Assembly: GCF_013343715.1 (NCBI RefSeq)
Contig: NZ_JABUNR010000006.1
Coordinates: 124,001 to 188,000 of the forward strand
DNA length: 64,000 nt
From: Mesobacillus harenae
Lineage (GTDB): Bacteria; Bacillota; Bacilli; Bacillales; Cytobacillaceae
Direction: 5' to 3'
Under the pieces are notes generated by a model. It searched no databases. It worked only from the letters and a program-made list of their open reading frames with translations, and had not been told where the DNA came from. Both the position numbers and the translations under genes were made by a program. This document shows positions 1 to 9,135 of the stretch, one piece after another (positions within the stretch are counted from its first letter, which is position 1; every line of letters starts with the position of its first letter).

Positions 1-990
1 GATGTCATACAAGAAGAATTGTCTCCGCATATGAGGAGGTATGCGGAACTGAAGAAACGGGTTCTAGGTCTTGCTCATATGACATACGCCGATATAAAAG
101 CTCCTTTAGATCCTGATTTTGAACTGGAAACAACCTATGAGGAAGCTGCAGAAACCGTTCAAACAGCACTTGAAATCATGGGATCTGATTATAGTGACAT
201 GATTAAAACAGCTTTATCGAATAGATGGGTAGATTATGCAGACAATGTTGGCAAGTCCACCGGAGCCTTTTGTTCAAGTCCTTATGGGGCTCATCCATAT
301 GTGTTAATGACATGGCCTGATTCCATGAGAGGCGCTTTTACCCTTGCCCATGAACTTGGACATGCAGGACACTTTTATTTGGCCGGGAAGAACCAGCGAA
401 TGACAAATACACGTCCATCACGTTATTTTATTGAAGCACCATCCACAATGAACGAAATGCTGCTTGGACATCATTTATTATCCACTACGAAAGATAAACG
501 GACTAGGCGCTGGGTTATCCTCCAGCAGTTAGGTACCTACTTTCATAATTTTGTAACTCATATTCTGGAGGGAGAGCTGCAAAGGAGAGTCTATAAACTA
601 GTAGAAGAAGGAGAACCTCTCACAGCTAGTGTCCTATCAGAACAGAAAGCAGAAGCCCTTAGCACGTTCTGGGGAGACTCCGTTGAGATTGATGAAGGAG
701 CAAGCCTCACTTGGATGCACCAGCCGCACTATTACATGGGGCTCTATCCTTACACATATTCAGCGGGCTTAACCGTATCAACTATCGTCTCCCAGCATAT
801 CATTGATGAAGGTGAGCCAGCCGTTGAAAAGTGGATAGATGTTTTAAAAGCCGGCGGAACGATGAAACCTCTCGATCTTATAAAAAAAGCCGGAGTTGAC
901 ATGTCAAAACCAGATGCGATTCGCCAGGCAGTCGCCCATGTTGGGAAGCTAATTGATGAGCTTGAAGACAGCTATAGAGAAAATAATTAA
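1..990 (+). CDS. pepF: Oligoendopeptidase F (M3 family), C-terminal part
   Basis: The reading frame is open from base 1, so the N-terminal half lies outside the window; about 330 residues of a roughly 600-residue zinc peptidase are present. The protein carries the M3 zinc motif HELGHAGH (His codon at 349-351) and, after it, the conserved second half of the M3 fold with a Trp-Met-His-Gln-Pro-His-Tyr-Tyr stretch typical of PepF. Known members are cytoplasmic and cleave oligopeptides of about 7 to 17 residues, including signal-peptide remnants and competence or sporulation peptides. The gene ends in a strong hairpin terminator, so it closes its transcription unit. Identification is firm; only the start is missing. 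Confidence 0.9.
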   Translation, partial: DVIQEELSPHMRRYAELKKRVLGLAHMTYADIKAPLDPDFELETTYEEAAETVQTALEIMGSDYSDMIKTALSNRWVDYADNVGKSTGAFCSSPYGAHPYVLMTWPDSMRGAFTLAHELGHAGHFYLAGKNQRMTNTRPSRYFIEAPSTMNEMLLGHHLLSTTKDKRTRRWVILQQLGTYFHNFVTHILEGELQRRVYKLVEEGEPLTASVLSEQKAEALSTFWGDSVEIDEGASLTWMHQPHYYMGLYPYTYSAGLTVSTIVSQHIIDEGEPAVEKWIDVLKAGGTMKPLDLIKKAGVDMSKPDAIRQAVAHVGKLIDELEDSYRENN

Positions 991-1003
991 TTGCTACAAT
1001 TTC

Positions 1004-1029
1004 AGGGGTTCTTCGGAGCCTCTTTTTTT
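1004..1029 (+). terminator. Rho-independent terminator after pepF
   Basis: An 8-bp stem (1004-1011 with 1016-1023, including G-U pairs) closed by a TTCG tetraloop and followed by a T-run. Confidence 0.85.
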
Positions 1030-1030
1030 A

Positions 1031-1452
1031 CTATAAATGATTCCTCCTGAACGATCCTTTTGTTACTTTTCGGATCAATAGAATTCTATTATAATAAACC
1101 AGTTATGAAAGAAAAGAAGGTCAATGGTATACAAATCCGTGTATTTACTATTGATAGCCAGCAGGATAAACTGGACCAGACACTGGAAGTAGGATCTGAA
1201 GCTGTTCCTTCATAGAGGGAAAAATAGGGAAGTACCCACACAAACAGCTAGATATAATTGTCACAGATACGAACAGTGGTAACCCTCCCTATGATTATAA
1301 CCTTGGGAGGGTTGTTGGTTTTGGTGGGGTCAATTTTAAGATATAATTAAATGACTAGGATGGACGAGCTTTTAAGATTTAATAATAAGTAATTTAATGA
1401 TTAAGAATTCTTGAGAAGCAGAAGATCAATTCATCGGTAAGGAGCAAGGCAT
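1031..1452 (+). other. Intergenic region with a 36-codon ORF and a weak hairpin
   Basis: A short open frame (ATG 1105 to TAG 1215, 36 codons) has no good ribosome binding site and may be a gene remnant. A 9-bp hairpin (1281-1289 with 1305-1313, 15-nt loop) is followed only by a mixed T/G stretch, so it is a poor terminator. AAGGAG at 1439-1444 belongs to the next gene. Confidence 0.35.
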
Positions 1453-4400
1453 TTGGATATAAAGTTAACTCAGAAAATGATTATAGATATGTGCGGAACC
1501 GTCTCCTTCAAAAGAGGAGACGCTTTTTATCGGGCAAATAAAGTAAACTTTGAAAGTTTCAGTTCTAATCTGTGTGTAGCAACAGTGACAGTAACAGAAG
1601 ATTTTCATGTTCAAATAACAAAGAAGGGGGATGGCAGTTTTCAAACTAAATGCAGTTGTCCTGCGCTGGCATCCTTCGAAAAAGACTGCCAGCACATAGC
1701 TGCTGTTTTATTGTCGATATTCGAACATCAACGCAAGGGAACAACCCCTTTTTCACTGCAAAATGATTTTTCTGCAGATCAGGCCTTAAGTGAAGGGCTG
1801 TTAACGCTTTTTAAAGATCAGTCTGTGCGGTCGACTGGCAGCCAGCGCCATTTTGAAAACAGGCAACAGCTTGATGTTCAGTTCATCTGCAAACCAGTTA
1901 CAATCAAAGAAACACAGCATTTGTTCGGGATAGATATAAAAATCGGTTCAACAATCGTCCAAAATATTCATTTCTTTCTAGAGCAACTGAAAAATGGCAA
2001 TCAGGTCCCTTTATCTCTTTCAATGACCTATAATTCAAATTTATATTGCTTTTCAACAGAGGCAGATTCAATCATTAAAAAGCTTATCGAAGTGATCAGT
2101 ACTGAAAAAGTATATGCTGACGCTTTACCTGATTCTAATAAGCTCCCAGCCGGACAGCAAACTTTGCTGATTCCAGCCTCTTCCTGGGAGGAGCTAGTCC
2201 CGCTGCTCAATAAAGCACCTCTTGTTAAGCTAGAGTATAATGGACAAACATTTGATAGCCTTCACATATCTGATGAGCCGCTGCCTTTACAGTTTTACTT
2301 TGATGAAGCAGTATCTCAAGGGTACCAGCTGAAAATTTCAGGGTTAGACCGGATGGCCGTGCTTGAACTCTACGAGTCTGTTTTATTTGAAGGGAAGCTA
2401 TTCAAGCTGAACAATGAAGACGCAAAACGCATAGCAGATCTTAAAAAGATGCTCGATGCCTCTGGTACAGATCAAATTCCAATTTCACTGGAACAAGTGA
2501 ATTATTTTCTCGATAAAGTGGTTCCAGGCTTGAAAAAGCTTGGTGAAGTTCATCTATCAAAAGCCATTACGCAAAAGACGGCAAAAACACCGCTGCTTGC
2601 TAAGCTGTACTTGGATCGAGTCAATCACCGGCTCCTTGCTGGCCTTGAGTTTCACTATGATAATGTCGTCATTGATCCATTTGAACCAAGAGCAAGCGGG
2701 TTGAGCAACATGCTGATAAGAGATCAACAAAAGGAGGAACTCATTCTTCAGCTGATGGAAGAAAGCTCGTTCGCCAAAACGGATGGCGGTTATTTTCTGC
2801 ATAACGAAGAACTGGAGTACCAGTTTTTGTATCATATGATCCCAAAGCTTGAAAAATTAGTTCAGCTATACGCGACTACTGCAGTAAGGAACAGAATTTT
2901 TAAAGGAAATGCGCGACCTCAGGTTAGGGTGAAAATGAAAAAAGAACGAACTGACTGGCTAGAATTCAAATTTGAAATGGATGGCATCCCCGAAGCACAA
3001 ATTCGTGACGTGTTAGAGGCCTTGGAGGAAAAGCGAAAATACTACAGATTGCGGAACGGCACCCTGCTATCTTTGGAAACAAGGGAGTTTGAGGAAATAA
3101 ATCGTTTTCTGAATGCTCTCCCCGTTCAAAATGAAGATTTAGAAAGCAGCTTAACTGTTCCATTTTTAAAAGGGATGCAGCTCATGGATTCTGTAGATGA
3201 TCCAAATGTATTTAAGCTCGAAGAATCGTTCCGCCAATTCCTGGATCATCTCGAAACACCCGGCCGCCTGGAGTTCCTGGTTCCAAGGCAGCTGGATTCA
3301 ATCCTGCGTGACTATCAGAAGCAAGGTTTTCAATGGCTGAAAACACTCGCTCATTACGGTTTTGGCGGAATTCTAGCTGACGATATGGGACTGGGCAAGA
3401 CGTTACAGGGCATTACCTTTATTTTTTCTGAGCTCCCTGAAGTCCGTAAAAAAGGGCTTCCGGCCCTTATTGTGTGTCCATCCTCTTTGACATATAACTG
3501 GCTGAGTGAACTCATGAAATTCACACCTGACATCAAAGCTATTGTTGTCGATGGAGAAAAAAAAGAGCGGGCCAGAATTCAGCAGGATGCAGGGGAAATT
3601 GATGTCATGATCGTCTCCTACCCGCTGCTGCGAAGAGATATATTATGGTATGAAAAGCAGTCTTTTCATACGGTGTTTTTTGATGAGGCTCAGGCCTTTA
3701 AAAACCCTGTTACCCAAACAGCTAGAGCTGTTAAGAAGATCCGGGCTAAGCACCGTTTTGCTCTCACCGGGACACCAGTCGAGAATTCTCTAGAGGAGCT
3801 TTGGTCCATATTTCATGTGGTTTTTCCGGAATTATTTAATGGGTTAAAAGAATTCAGCCACCTTTCAAGGAAAAAAATTGCACGAAGAGTCAGGCCTTTT
3901 TTACTGCGCCGTTTAAAGGAAGACGTCCTTGCCGAACTGCCTGAAAAAACCGAATCTATAGAGGCAGCTGACCTGCTCCCTGACCAAAAGAAGCTGTACG
4001 CTGCTTATCTGGCCAAGCTCCAGCATGACACAATGAAGCATTTGAATAAGGATACACTCCGAAAGAATCGGATTAAGATTCTCGCAGGTTTAACCCGCCT
4101 AAGGCAAATTTGCTGTCACCCCGCGTTATTTGTGGATGGGTATAATGGAGGTTCAGCCAAATTCGAACAGCTTCTCCGGATTGTTGAAGAGGCTAAGCTG
4201 TCGGGAAGAAGGGTCCTAATATTTTCTCAATTCACTAAAATGCTCGATTTGATTGGCAAGGAGTTAGCCATTCAAGGCTTGCCTTATTTCTATTTAGATG
4301 GACAAACGCCATCAGCAGAACGAGTTGCAGTGTGCAATCGCTTCAACACAGGAGAACGGGACCTGTTCCTGATTTCCCTAAAAGCAGGCGGAACAGGCCT

Positions 4401-4665
4401 TAATTTAACGGGTGCTGACACGGTCATTCTCTATGATTTATGGTGGAACCCCGCAGTCGAGGAGCAAGCAGCCGACCGTGCCCACCGAATGGGCCAGAAA
4501 AATGTGGTGCAGGTCATTAAACTTCTAGCTCGTGGTACAATTGAAGATAAAATGAATGAACTACAGGAAAAAAAGCGACACCTAATTGAAGAGATTATCG
4601 ATACTAGTGAAACGACTGCTTCCGCTCTAACTGAAGAGGACATTCGGGAGATATTGATGATTTAA
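1453..4665 (+). CDS. SWIM zinc-finger SNF2/SWI2-family helicase
   Basis: A 1070-residue DNA-dependent ATPase of the Swi2/Snf2 superfamily. The N-terminal SWIM zinc finger has the CxC...CxH pattern (C67, C69, C79, H81). A long middle region matches the helicase-associated domain found in bacterial SNF2 proteins. The motor starts near residue 620, with Walker A DDMGLGKT near residue 645, a DEAQ Walker B box near 744, TGTP near 775 and a helicase C domain ending in the QAADRAHRMGQ motif. The TTG start at 1453 is chosen because AAGGAG lies 8 bases upstream. Bacterial relatives such as YwqA are thought to translocate on duplex DNA or remodel stalled transcription complexes; the specific role here is unknown. 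It stands alone and ends in its own terminator. Confidence 0.88.
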   Translation: MDIKLTQKMIIDMCGTVSFKRGDAFYRANKVNFESFSSNLCVATVTVTEDFHVQITKKGDGSFQTKCSCPALASFEKDCQHIAAVLLSIFEHQRKGTTPFSLQNDFSADQALSEGLLTLFKDQSVRSTGSQRHFENRQQLDVQFICKPVTIKETQHLFGIDIKIGSTIVQNIHFFLEQLKNGNQVPLSLSMTYNSNLYCFSTEADSIIKKLIEVISTEKVYADALPDSNKLPAGQQTLLIPASSWEELVPLLNKAPLVKLEYNGQTFDSLHISDEPLPLQFYFDEAVSQGYQLKISGLDRMAVLELYESVLFEGKLFKLNNEDAKRIADLKKMLDASGTDQIPISLEQVNYFLDKVVPGLKKLGEVHLSKAITQKTAKTPLLAKLYLDRVNHRLLAGLEFHYDNVVIDPFEPRASGLSNMLIRDQQKEELILQLMEESSFAKTDGGYFLHNEELEYQFLYHMIPKLEKLVQLYATTAVRNRIFKGNARPQVRVKMKKERTDWLEFKFEMDGIPEAQIRDVLEALEEKRKYYRLRNGTLLSLETREFEEINRFLNALPVQNEDLESSLTVPFLKGMQLMDSVDDPNVFKLEESFRQFLDHLETPGRLEFLVPRQLDSILRDYQKQGFQWLKTLAHYGFGGILADDMGLGKTLQGITFIFSELPEVRKKGLPALIVCPSSLTYNWLSELMKFTPDIKAIVVDGEKKERARIQQDAGEIDVMIVSYPLLRRDILWYEKQSFHTVFFDEAQAFKNPVTQTARAVKKIRAKHRFALTGTPVENSLEELWSIFHVVFPELFNGLKEFSHLSRKKIARRVRPFLLRRLKEDVLAELPEKTESIEAADLLPDQKKLYAAYLAKLQHDTMKHLNKDTLRKNRIKILAGLTRLRQICCHPALFVDGYNGGSAKFEQLLRIVEEAKLSGRRVLIFSQFTKMLDLIGKELAIQGLPYFYLDGQTPSAERVAVCNRFNTGERDLFLISLKAGGTGLNLTGADTVILYDLWWNPAVEEQAADRAHRMGQKNVVQVIKLLARGTIEDKMNELQEKKRHLIEEIIDTSETTASALTEEDIREILMI

Positions 4666-4704
4666 TGTAATGGTTGAAATACTGGCTGAGGTCTGCGTTA
4701 AATT

Positions 4705-4735
4705 GGAGCTGCTGAGAGGCAGCTCCTGTTTTTTT
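4705..4735 (+). terminator. Terminator after the SNF2 helicase
   Basis: Perfect 8-bp stem (4705-4712 with 4719-4726), 6-base loop, then a T-run. Confidence 0.85.
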
Positions 4736-4897
4736 GAGAAAATGGTCCGGGCCTTACGGATTGATATCCGGAAATACGAAAGATAGGAAATAGCCCTTCA
4801 TTCCAAGAAGGTAATTGGCCTAAGTAAACAGAAATATACATTTAAGGGTTGTGCTTGAACTAAAAATAGTCAATTTTTACTAAAAAGGAGAATTTAA

Positions 4898-5461
4898 GTG
4901 GCTAAAAACTTTCCGGAAATGCTTCCGCAGCATCAAGAGTTTATTAGGAAGCAAAAGATTTTTTTCGTAGGATCTGCGCCATTAACTGAAGATGGACATG
5001 TTAACCTTTCACCAAAAGGGCATGATGTGCTGCGGATTTTTTCACCAAATGAGGTTGCTTATTTGGATTTGACAGGGAGCGGGAATGAGACAAGTGCTCA
5101 TTTAAAAGAAAATGGCAGAATCACCTTAATGTTTTTAGCTTTTGAAGGGGCGCCAATGATTTTGAGATTATATGGCAAAGGCAAAACGATTCTCCCAGAT
5201 ACACCAGAATGGGATAACATGTCTGTGAATTTTGACATTCTCCCTGGTGCCAGGCAAATCATTAAAGTTAGGATCGACTTGGTTAAAACGTCATGCGGAT
5301 TCAGTGTTCCATTGTTCTCCTACCAAGCAGAACGTGATACGTTACAAAAATGGACAAATAATAAAAGTGAACAGGAATTAGCTGACTATCGCTTACAAAA
5401 GAACTCCACTAGCATGGACGGCCTTATATCACCGATCGGAGAAGCGAATATTCCCAGGTAA
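4898..5461 (+). CDS. Pyridoxamine 5'-phosphate oxidase-family (FMN split-barrel) protein
   Basis: A 187-residue protein with the FMN-binding split-barrel signature: an N-terminal FFVGSAP strand, the LSPKG segment, and a DLTGSGNET...NGRITLMF block that normally lines the flavin site. Family members reduce or oxidize small molecules or bind heme or F420; the substrate cannot be told from sequence. The GTG start is supported by AAAAAGGAG ten bases upstream. The gene is monocistronic and followed 60 bases later by an EamA transporter. Confidence 0.75.
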   Translation: MAKNFPEMLPQHQEFIRKQKIFFVGSAPLTEDGHVNLSPKGHDVLRIFSPNEVAYLDLTGSGNETSAHLKENGRITLMFLAFEGAPMILRLYGKGKTILPDTPEWDNMSVNFDILPGARQIIKVRIDLVKTSCGFSVPLFSYQAERDTLQKWTNNKSEQELADYRLQKNSTSMDGLISPIGEANIPR

Positions 5462-5528
5462 TCTGTCTGCTTGTCATCAGAAAACTAGAAACCATTCATC
5501 CGTGATTGGATAAACAAAGGCAGTGAAC

Positions 5529-6413
5529 TTGATTATGAACCCTATTTTTTACGGAATGCTCGTAATTCTTACCACTTTTCTGATGGGATCTTCCTTCACC
5601 GTTGGTAAGATCGGCTTAACCTATGTTTCGCCACTTTTATTAGTTGGTCTTCGATTTACACTCGCTGGGGTGCTCATGGCTCTGTTGGTCAACCGAAAGC
5701 CCCATCCCAAACTGCCGCTTGATTGGATTAAGATGCTTACCATAGGTTTTTTTCAGACCGCAGGAGTGATGGGCTGCATATTTTTAAGTTTAAGAACCAT
5801 TACAGCTGGAGAATCTTCAATTTTAACATTTAGCAATCCTTTGCTCGTTGTTATACTTAGCACTATTTTTCTCGGGATAAGATACCAATTTTACCGTTGG
5901 GCTGGTGTGTTTATTGGGTTTTGCGGTGTGTTTATTACATTAGGATTTCACTTACAGCTGAGCGAAGGGACCTTGTTTGGACTTGGAGCAGCAGTATCAT
6001 GGTCAATAGCCACCATTTTAATCAAAAAATGGGGAAGCCGCTTTAATATTTGGGTGTTAACAGCTTATCAGATGATGTTTGGTGGGGTTATTCTTTTACT
6101 AATGAGTACAGCCTTAGAGACACAAAAATTAATCTTAAACGCAACGTCGATTTTTATTATTATGTGGCTGGCGATTATGGCCTCCATCGTGCAGTTTGCT
6201 ATATGGTTTTATTTATTGAATGAAGGTGATCCAGGAAAGACAAGTGCATTCCTGTTTTTGGCACCATTTTTCGGAGTACTTTCTGGATGGGTATTATTGA
6301 ATGAAGTGGTCTCCTGGTATGTTTATTTTGGCGGCCTGCTCATTTTCATTGGAATCTTTCTCGTAAACTGGACTTCTTCACATAGGCGATTGAAATCAAA
6401 ATTGAAGACCTGA
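5529..6413 (+). CDS. DMT superfamily (EamA) transporter
   Basis: About 294 residues with ten predicted membrane segments arranged as two EamA repeats, the second starting near residue 150 (GTLFGLGAAVSWS). This is the drug/metabolite transporter fold, usually exporting amino acids or metabolites; the substrate is unknown. Three starts are possible: GTG 5523, TTG 5529 and ATG 5535. TTG 5529 is preferred because AAAGG (5516-5520) lies 8 bases upstream. The stop codon lies inside the bidirectional terminator hairpin. Confidence 0.8.
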   Translation: MIMNPIFYGMLVILTTFLMGSSFTVGKIGLTYVSPLLLVGLRFTLAGVLMALLVNRKPHPKLPLDWIKMLTIGFFQTAGVMGCIFLSLRTITAGESSILTFSNPLLVVILSTIFLGIRYQFYRWAGVFIGFCGVFITLGFHLQLSEGTLFGLGAAVSWSIATILIKKWGSRFNIWVLTAYQMMFGGVILLLMSTALETQKLILNATSIFIIMWLAIMASIVQFAIWFYLLNEGDPGKTSAFLFLAPFFGVLSGWVLLNEVVSWYVYFGGLLIFIGIFLVNWTSSHRRLKSKLKT

Positions 6414-6435
6414 TGATCAGTAGATCATCAGGTCT
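6406..6435. terminator. Bidirectional terminator between convergent genes
   Basis: Perfect 13-bp stem (6406-6418 with 6423-6435) and a 4-base loop, containing the EamA stop codon. T-rich flanks on both strands suit it to end both the plus-strand transporter and the minus-strand Gln-rich gene. Confidence 0.75.
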
Positions 6436-6450
6436 GTTTGGGCAAAAAGA

Positions 6451-7116
6451 CTATTGCTGGTATGATTGGTTATTGTAGCCTTGTTGTTGATTTGAAGATC
6501 CTTGTTGTGACTGGCCTTGCCCCTGTTGTTGTAATTGCTGTTGTGATTGATTAATCTGCTGTGAAATTTGGTTTAATACATTAACGGATTGAAGCGACTG
6601 TTCAACGTTTATCAATGTTTGTGCAGCTTGGTGAATAGATTGCTGTAATTGTTGGAATGTTTTTTGCTGTTGCTGCTGTGCTTGAGAACTAAACTGCTGC
6701 ATTTGCCTTAAAAGTTCATTAGATTGTTGTTGATTTCCCCCGCCAGATGTATTCATTGAAGAAGACTGTTGTCCGCCTGAATAATTCATGGAGGAAGCCT
6801 GCTGTCCACTAGTTTGTAGCTGGTTTAATGCATTTTGCATAGATTCTAATTGGCCTCTTAAAGGCATTAACTCTTCTGCAATTTCTACTTCTGCCTTTGC
6901 TGCCAATTGCTCAACTTTGTTGTTTTCAGGTGTTTTAACTCTTTCTTTAATAACTTTAGTTTCTTTTTCCATGCCGTATTCCTCCATAAATCGATTTTTT
7001 GACAGCTGTTCAGTTGTTGGTATAGGAGCAGGAACGGGCTGGTTATTGACCCTTGCTCTATTTACAACCATTGCTAAACCTGCAGCGAATAACAGAAAAA
7101 CCAGGAAGATCAACAT
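6451..7116 (-). CDS. Membrane-anchored glutamine-rich protein, function unknown
   Basis: A 221-residue protein of no family I recognise. Residues 1-18 form one hydrophobic segment (membrane anchor or uncleaved signal). A charged linker and a predicted helix follow (about 60-105). From about residue 105 the chain is low-complexity Gln/Ser/Asn/Gly with many QQQ runs and a repeated SSMN-S-GG element. The rest probably faces outward or is disordered. ATG 7116 is used; GGGGG about 18 bases upstream is poorly spaced, and an ATT at 7131 in the same frame is a less likely start. A 10-bp inverted repeat (7147-7156 with 7167-7176) sits in the presumed leader. Spore or cell-surface assembly is possible but unproven. 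Confidence 0.6.
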   Translation of the reverse strand: MLIFLVFLLFAAGLAMVVNRARVNNQPVPAPIPTTEQLSKNRFMEEYGMEKETKVIKERVKTPENNKVEQLAAKAEVEIAEELMPLRGQLESMQNALNQLQTSGQQASSMNYSGGQQSSSMNTSGGGNQQQSNELLRQMQQFSSQAQQQQQKTFQQLQQSIHQAAQTLINVEQSLQSVNVLNQISQQINQSQQQLQQQGQGQSQQGSSNQQQGYNNQSYQQ

Positions 7117-7478
7117 TCCATTAATGGTAATGCACCCCCATTTTAGCTACCTTGCAATCAGCTAACTGCAAGGTAGACCAAGTTATTATCAGATATTATC
7201 GGTCAATATATTCGATATTTTTTTTATTAAAATCCAGATACTTAGGTTTAAATATTTGGTTCTGCTGTTGAGTATATTTTCTGCTAATCTTATTAATTTT
7301 ACCGAGCTGAACGGTGCTTGTTAGAATAAAAAACTAAACTCAACGTCTGCTATTTGTTGTGTAAACAACCTTGCTTTGGTAAGGTTAAATAATTCATTGT
7401 GTTAGGGTTTTACTTGGGTAAAATGGACAAGACTAACGAATGACTACTTAAATGGACAAGAATAATGGAGTTGATTCA
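7117..7478. other. Divergent intergenic region with a leader inverted repeat
   Basis: It holds a perfect 10-bp inverted repeat (7147-7156 with 7167-7176) near the Gln-rich gene and AT-rich promoter-like sequence. A short near-duplication starts with ATGGACAAGA around 7422 and again at 7452. No further gene is seen. Confidence 0.4.
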
Positions 7479-7655
7479 ATGAGTAAAGCTAAGGGCAAGG
7501 GCGGCACTGGCAGAGGTACGGGAAAGAAGGGCTGGACACGCTGGCAAGCAAAGGTTAACAAAGCCAAAAGCGCAAAGCCATATAAAAGCAAAGGTGTCAA
7601 ACATGGTAATGCTGAGAAGTCTGCAGATGAAAGTGATTCTTTTGACAAAAAATAG
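7479..7655 (+). CDS. Small basic Gly/Lys-rich protein (DUF3934-like)
   Basis: 58 residues, strongly basic, beginning MSKAKGKGGTGRGTGKKGW and ending in a short acidic tail. The N-terminal pattern recalls the small Bacillus proteins of DUF3934 (from memory, not searched). The ATG at 7479 is preferred over the upstream in-frame ATG 7452 because AATGGAG (7464-7470) lies 8 bases before it. Its function is unknown; its composition suggests nucleic-acid contact. A strong terminator follows. Confidence 0.65.
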   Translation: MSKAKGKGGTGRGTGKKGWTRWQAKVNKAKSAKPYKSKGVKHGNAEKSADESDSFDKK

Positions 7656-7696
7656 TGGGGGTGACACTTCCAAATAGACCCTTTACGTAAAAATTA

Positions 7697-7722
7697 AGCT
7701 GCCACCCAAGGCAGCTTTTTTT
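7697..7722 (+). terminator. Terminator after the small basic gene
   Basis: Perfect 7-bp stem (7697-7703 with 7710-7716), 6-base loop, T-run. Confidence 0.85.
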
Positions 7723-8089
7723 CATTGTGAGGTAACTTTAAAAACTTCCAAGTTGCGGATAATGTACGTGTTGTCATTATCCAGTGCCTAGTGTCCTTCG
7801 CTCACCTCCCAACATTGATTCCCATCAACTTTTGTTCTTCCTCTAAAGAAAAGCGGTTTGCCGGCTCGATTCTGCAACAAAAATTATCTCCATATATCAG
7901 CCTGACACGCTTTATTTCATCATCAGAGCGGATCTGTTCCATTCAGGTCTAAATGACAGCGTTTACACTGACTAATTGGCTTATATCCTTATGACTTTCC
8001 TATATTCCCTTGAATCTATTTATGAGGATGTTAGTATAAAAACGTTGTGTAAATGAGAACACAAAAGCGAACAGTATAGGGGTGTATTA
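7723..8089 (+). promoter_or_regulatory. Upstream region of the proline operon; no T-box
   Basis: A sigma-A-like pair TTGAAT (8010-8015) and TATAAA (8035-8040) is present with a long 19-base spacer. No T-box consensus (AGGGTGG) or terminator precedes the first gene. GGGGTG at 8077-8082 is the ribosome binding site of the reductase gene. The rest of the region shows no recognisable feature. Confidence 0.4.
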
Positions 8090-8944
8090 ATGTTACAAAA
8101 TAAAACAATCGCATTTTTAGGTGCAGGTTCAATGGCAGAAGCGATGATCTCAGGAATTGTAAACAGTGAATTAGTCGCACCAGAACATATTATTGCATCA
8201 AATAAAAGCAATCATGTACGTTTAACTGAACTTGAAACAAAGTATGGAATTCGAGGAATTACAAGAGACGAATTGAATTTTGATGAAATTGATGTCATTT
8301 TTCTGGCAATGAAGCCAAAGGATGCTGAATTTGCTTTACTCTCACTAAAAGAAGATTTACATCAAGATCATCTAGTTTTATCTGTATTAGCGGGCATATC
8401 TACCTCGTTTATGGAAAACAATCTTTCAGCAGGGCAACAGGTTATTCGTGTCATGCCGAATACTTCGAGCATGATTGGAGAATCTGCAACCGCCTTATCT
8501 CCTGGTAAACACACCACTCAATCTAATATCAAAATTGCACAAGAGCTGCTTAAATGTATTGGAGAAGTGTTCATTATTGAGGAAGACAAAATGGATATTT
8601 TTACAGGGATAGCAGGAAGTGGCCCAGCCTATTTCTACTATTTAATGGAGCATATGGAACAGGCTGGATTAAGCGGTGGACTTGATGAAGAAACCACACG
8701 CCAAATCATCGCCCAGACGATTGTTGGCGCAGCAAGGATGATTCAGGAGCAAGACGAAACACCAACCGTCTTAAGAGAAAACGTAACGTCTCCAAACGGA
8801 ACGACGGCAGCCGGTTTAGATGCTCTTAGCAAACATGGCGGTGGAAAAGCCATTTCACAGGCGATCAAGCAAGCCGCTAACCGTTCAAAAGAAATTAGCT
8901 CTCAACAAGAAGAAAAACATATCAAACAGCTTCAAGCTATATAA
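8090..8944 (+). CDS. proC: Pyrroline-5-carboxylate reductase
   Basis: 284 residues, the usual family length. It reduces 1-pyrroline-5-carboxylate to L-proline with NAD(P)H in the cytoplasm. The N-terminal Rossmann motif FLGAGSMAEA and the C-terminal SPNGTTAAGL signature (substrate and dimerization region) are both visible. It is first in a reductase-kinase-GPR cluster. In B. licheniformis this order (proH-proJ-proAA) marks the osmostress pathway rather than the anabolic proBAI operon. The name proH would fit if osmotic induction were shown. Confidence 0.93.
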   Translation: MLQNKTIAFLGAGSMAEAMISGIVNSELVAPEHIIASNKSNHVRLTELETKYGIRGITRDELNFDEIDVIFLAMKPKDAEFALLSLKEDLHQDHLVLSVLAGISTSFMENNLSAGQQVIRVMPNTSSMIGESATALSPGKHTTQSNIKIAQELLKCIGEVFIIEEDKMDIFTGIAGSGPAYFYYLMEHMEQAGLSGGLDEETTRQIIAQTIVGAARMIQEQDETPTVLRENVTSPNGTTAAGLDALSKHGGGKAISQAIKQAANRSKEISSQQEEKHIKQLQAI

Positions 8945-9135
8945 AGACGAAAAGAACAATCACTCGTTAGGCTCCTTATGAACTGGAGACCAACGAAGGG
9001 TGAAGGTGCTCAATTCAGAGTCTTAAGAAAAAGTCAGCAAAGTACACAAGTAGCTAGGATGCAGACAAAGCATACGTCATCCCTTAAAAGTAAGATGATA
9101 TTTATAGAAGAAAAAAATAACTCAGGAGTGATAGA
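8945..9135 (+). other. Leader between proC and proB with an imperfect hairpin
   Basis: A 190-base gap contains an imperfect hairpin (about 8964-8995, 9 of 11 pairs, 9-base loop) without a T-run, so it is not a terminator. AGGAGTGA (9124-9131) is the proB ribosome binding site. Confidence 0.35.

Noticed and set aside
8963..9000. Resemblance of CGTTAGGCTCC...GGAGA to the start of an M-box (Mg riboswitch)
   Set aside because: Only the first helix resembles it; the conserved middle and 3' parts are absent and the next gene is proB, not a Mg transporter.
7723..9135. T-box leader for the proline operon
   Set aside because: No T-box sequence, specifier stem or terminator was found in either leader.
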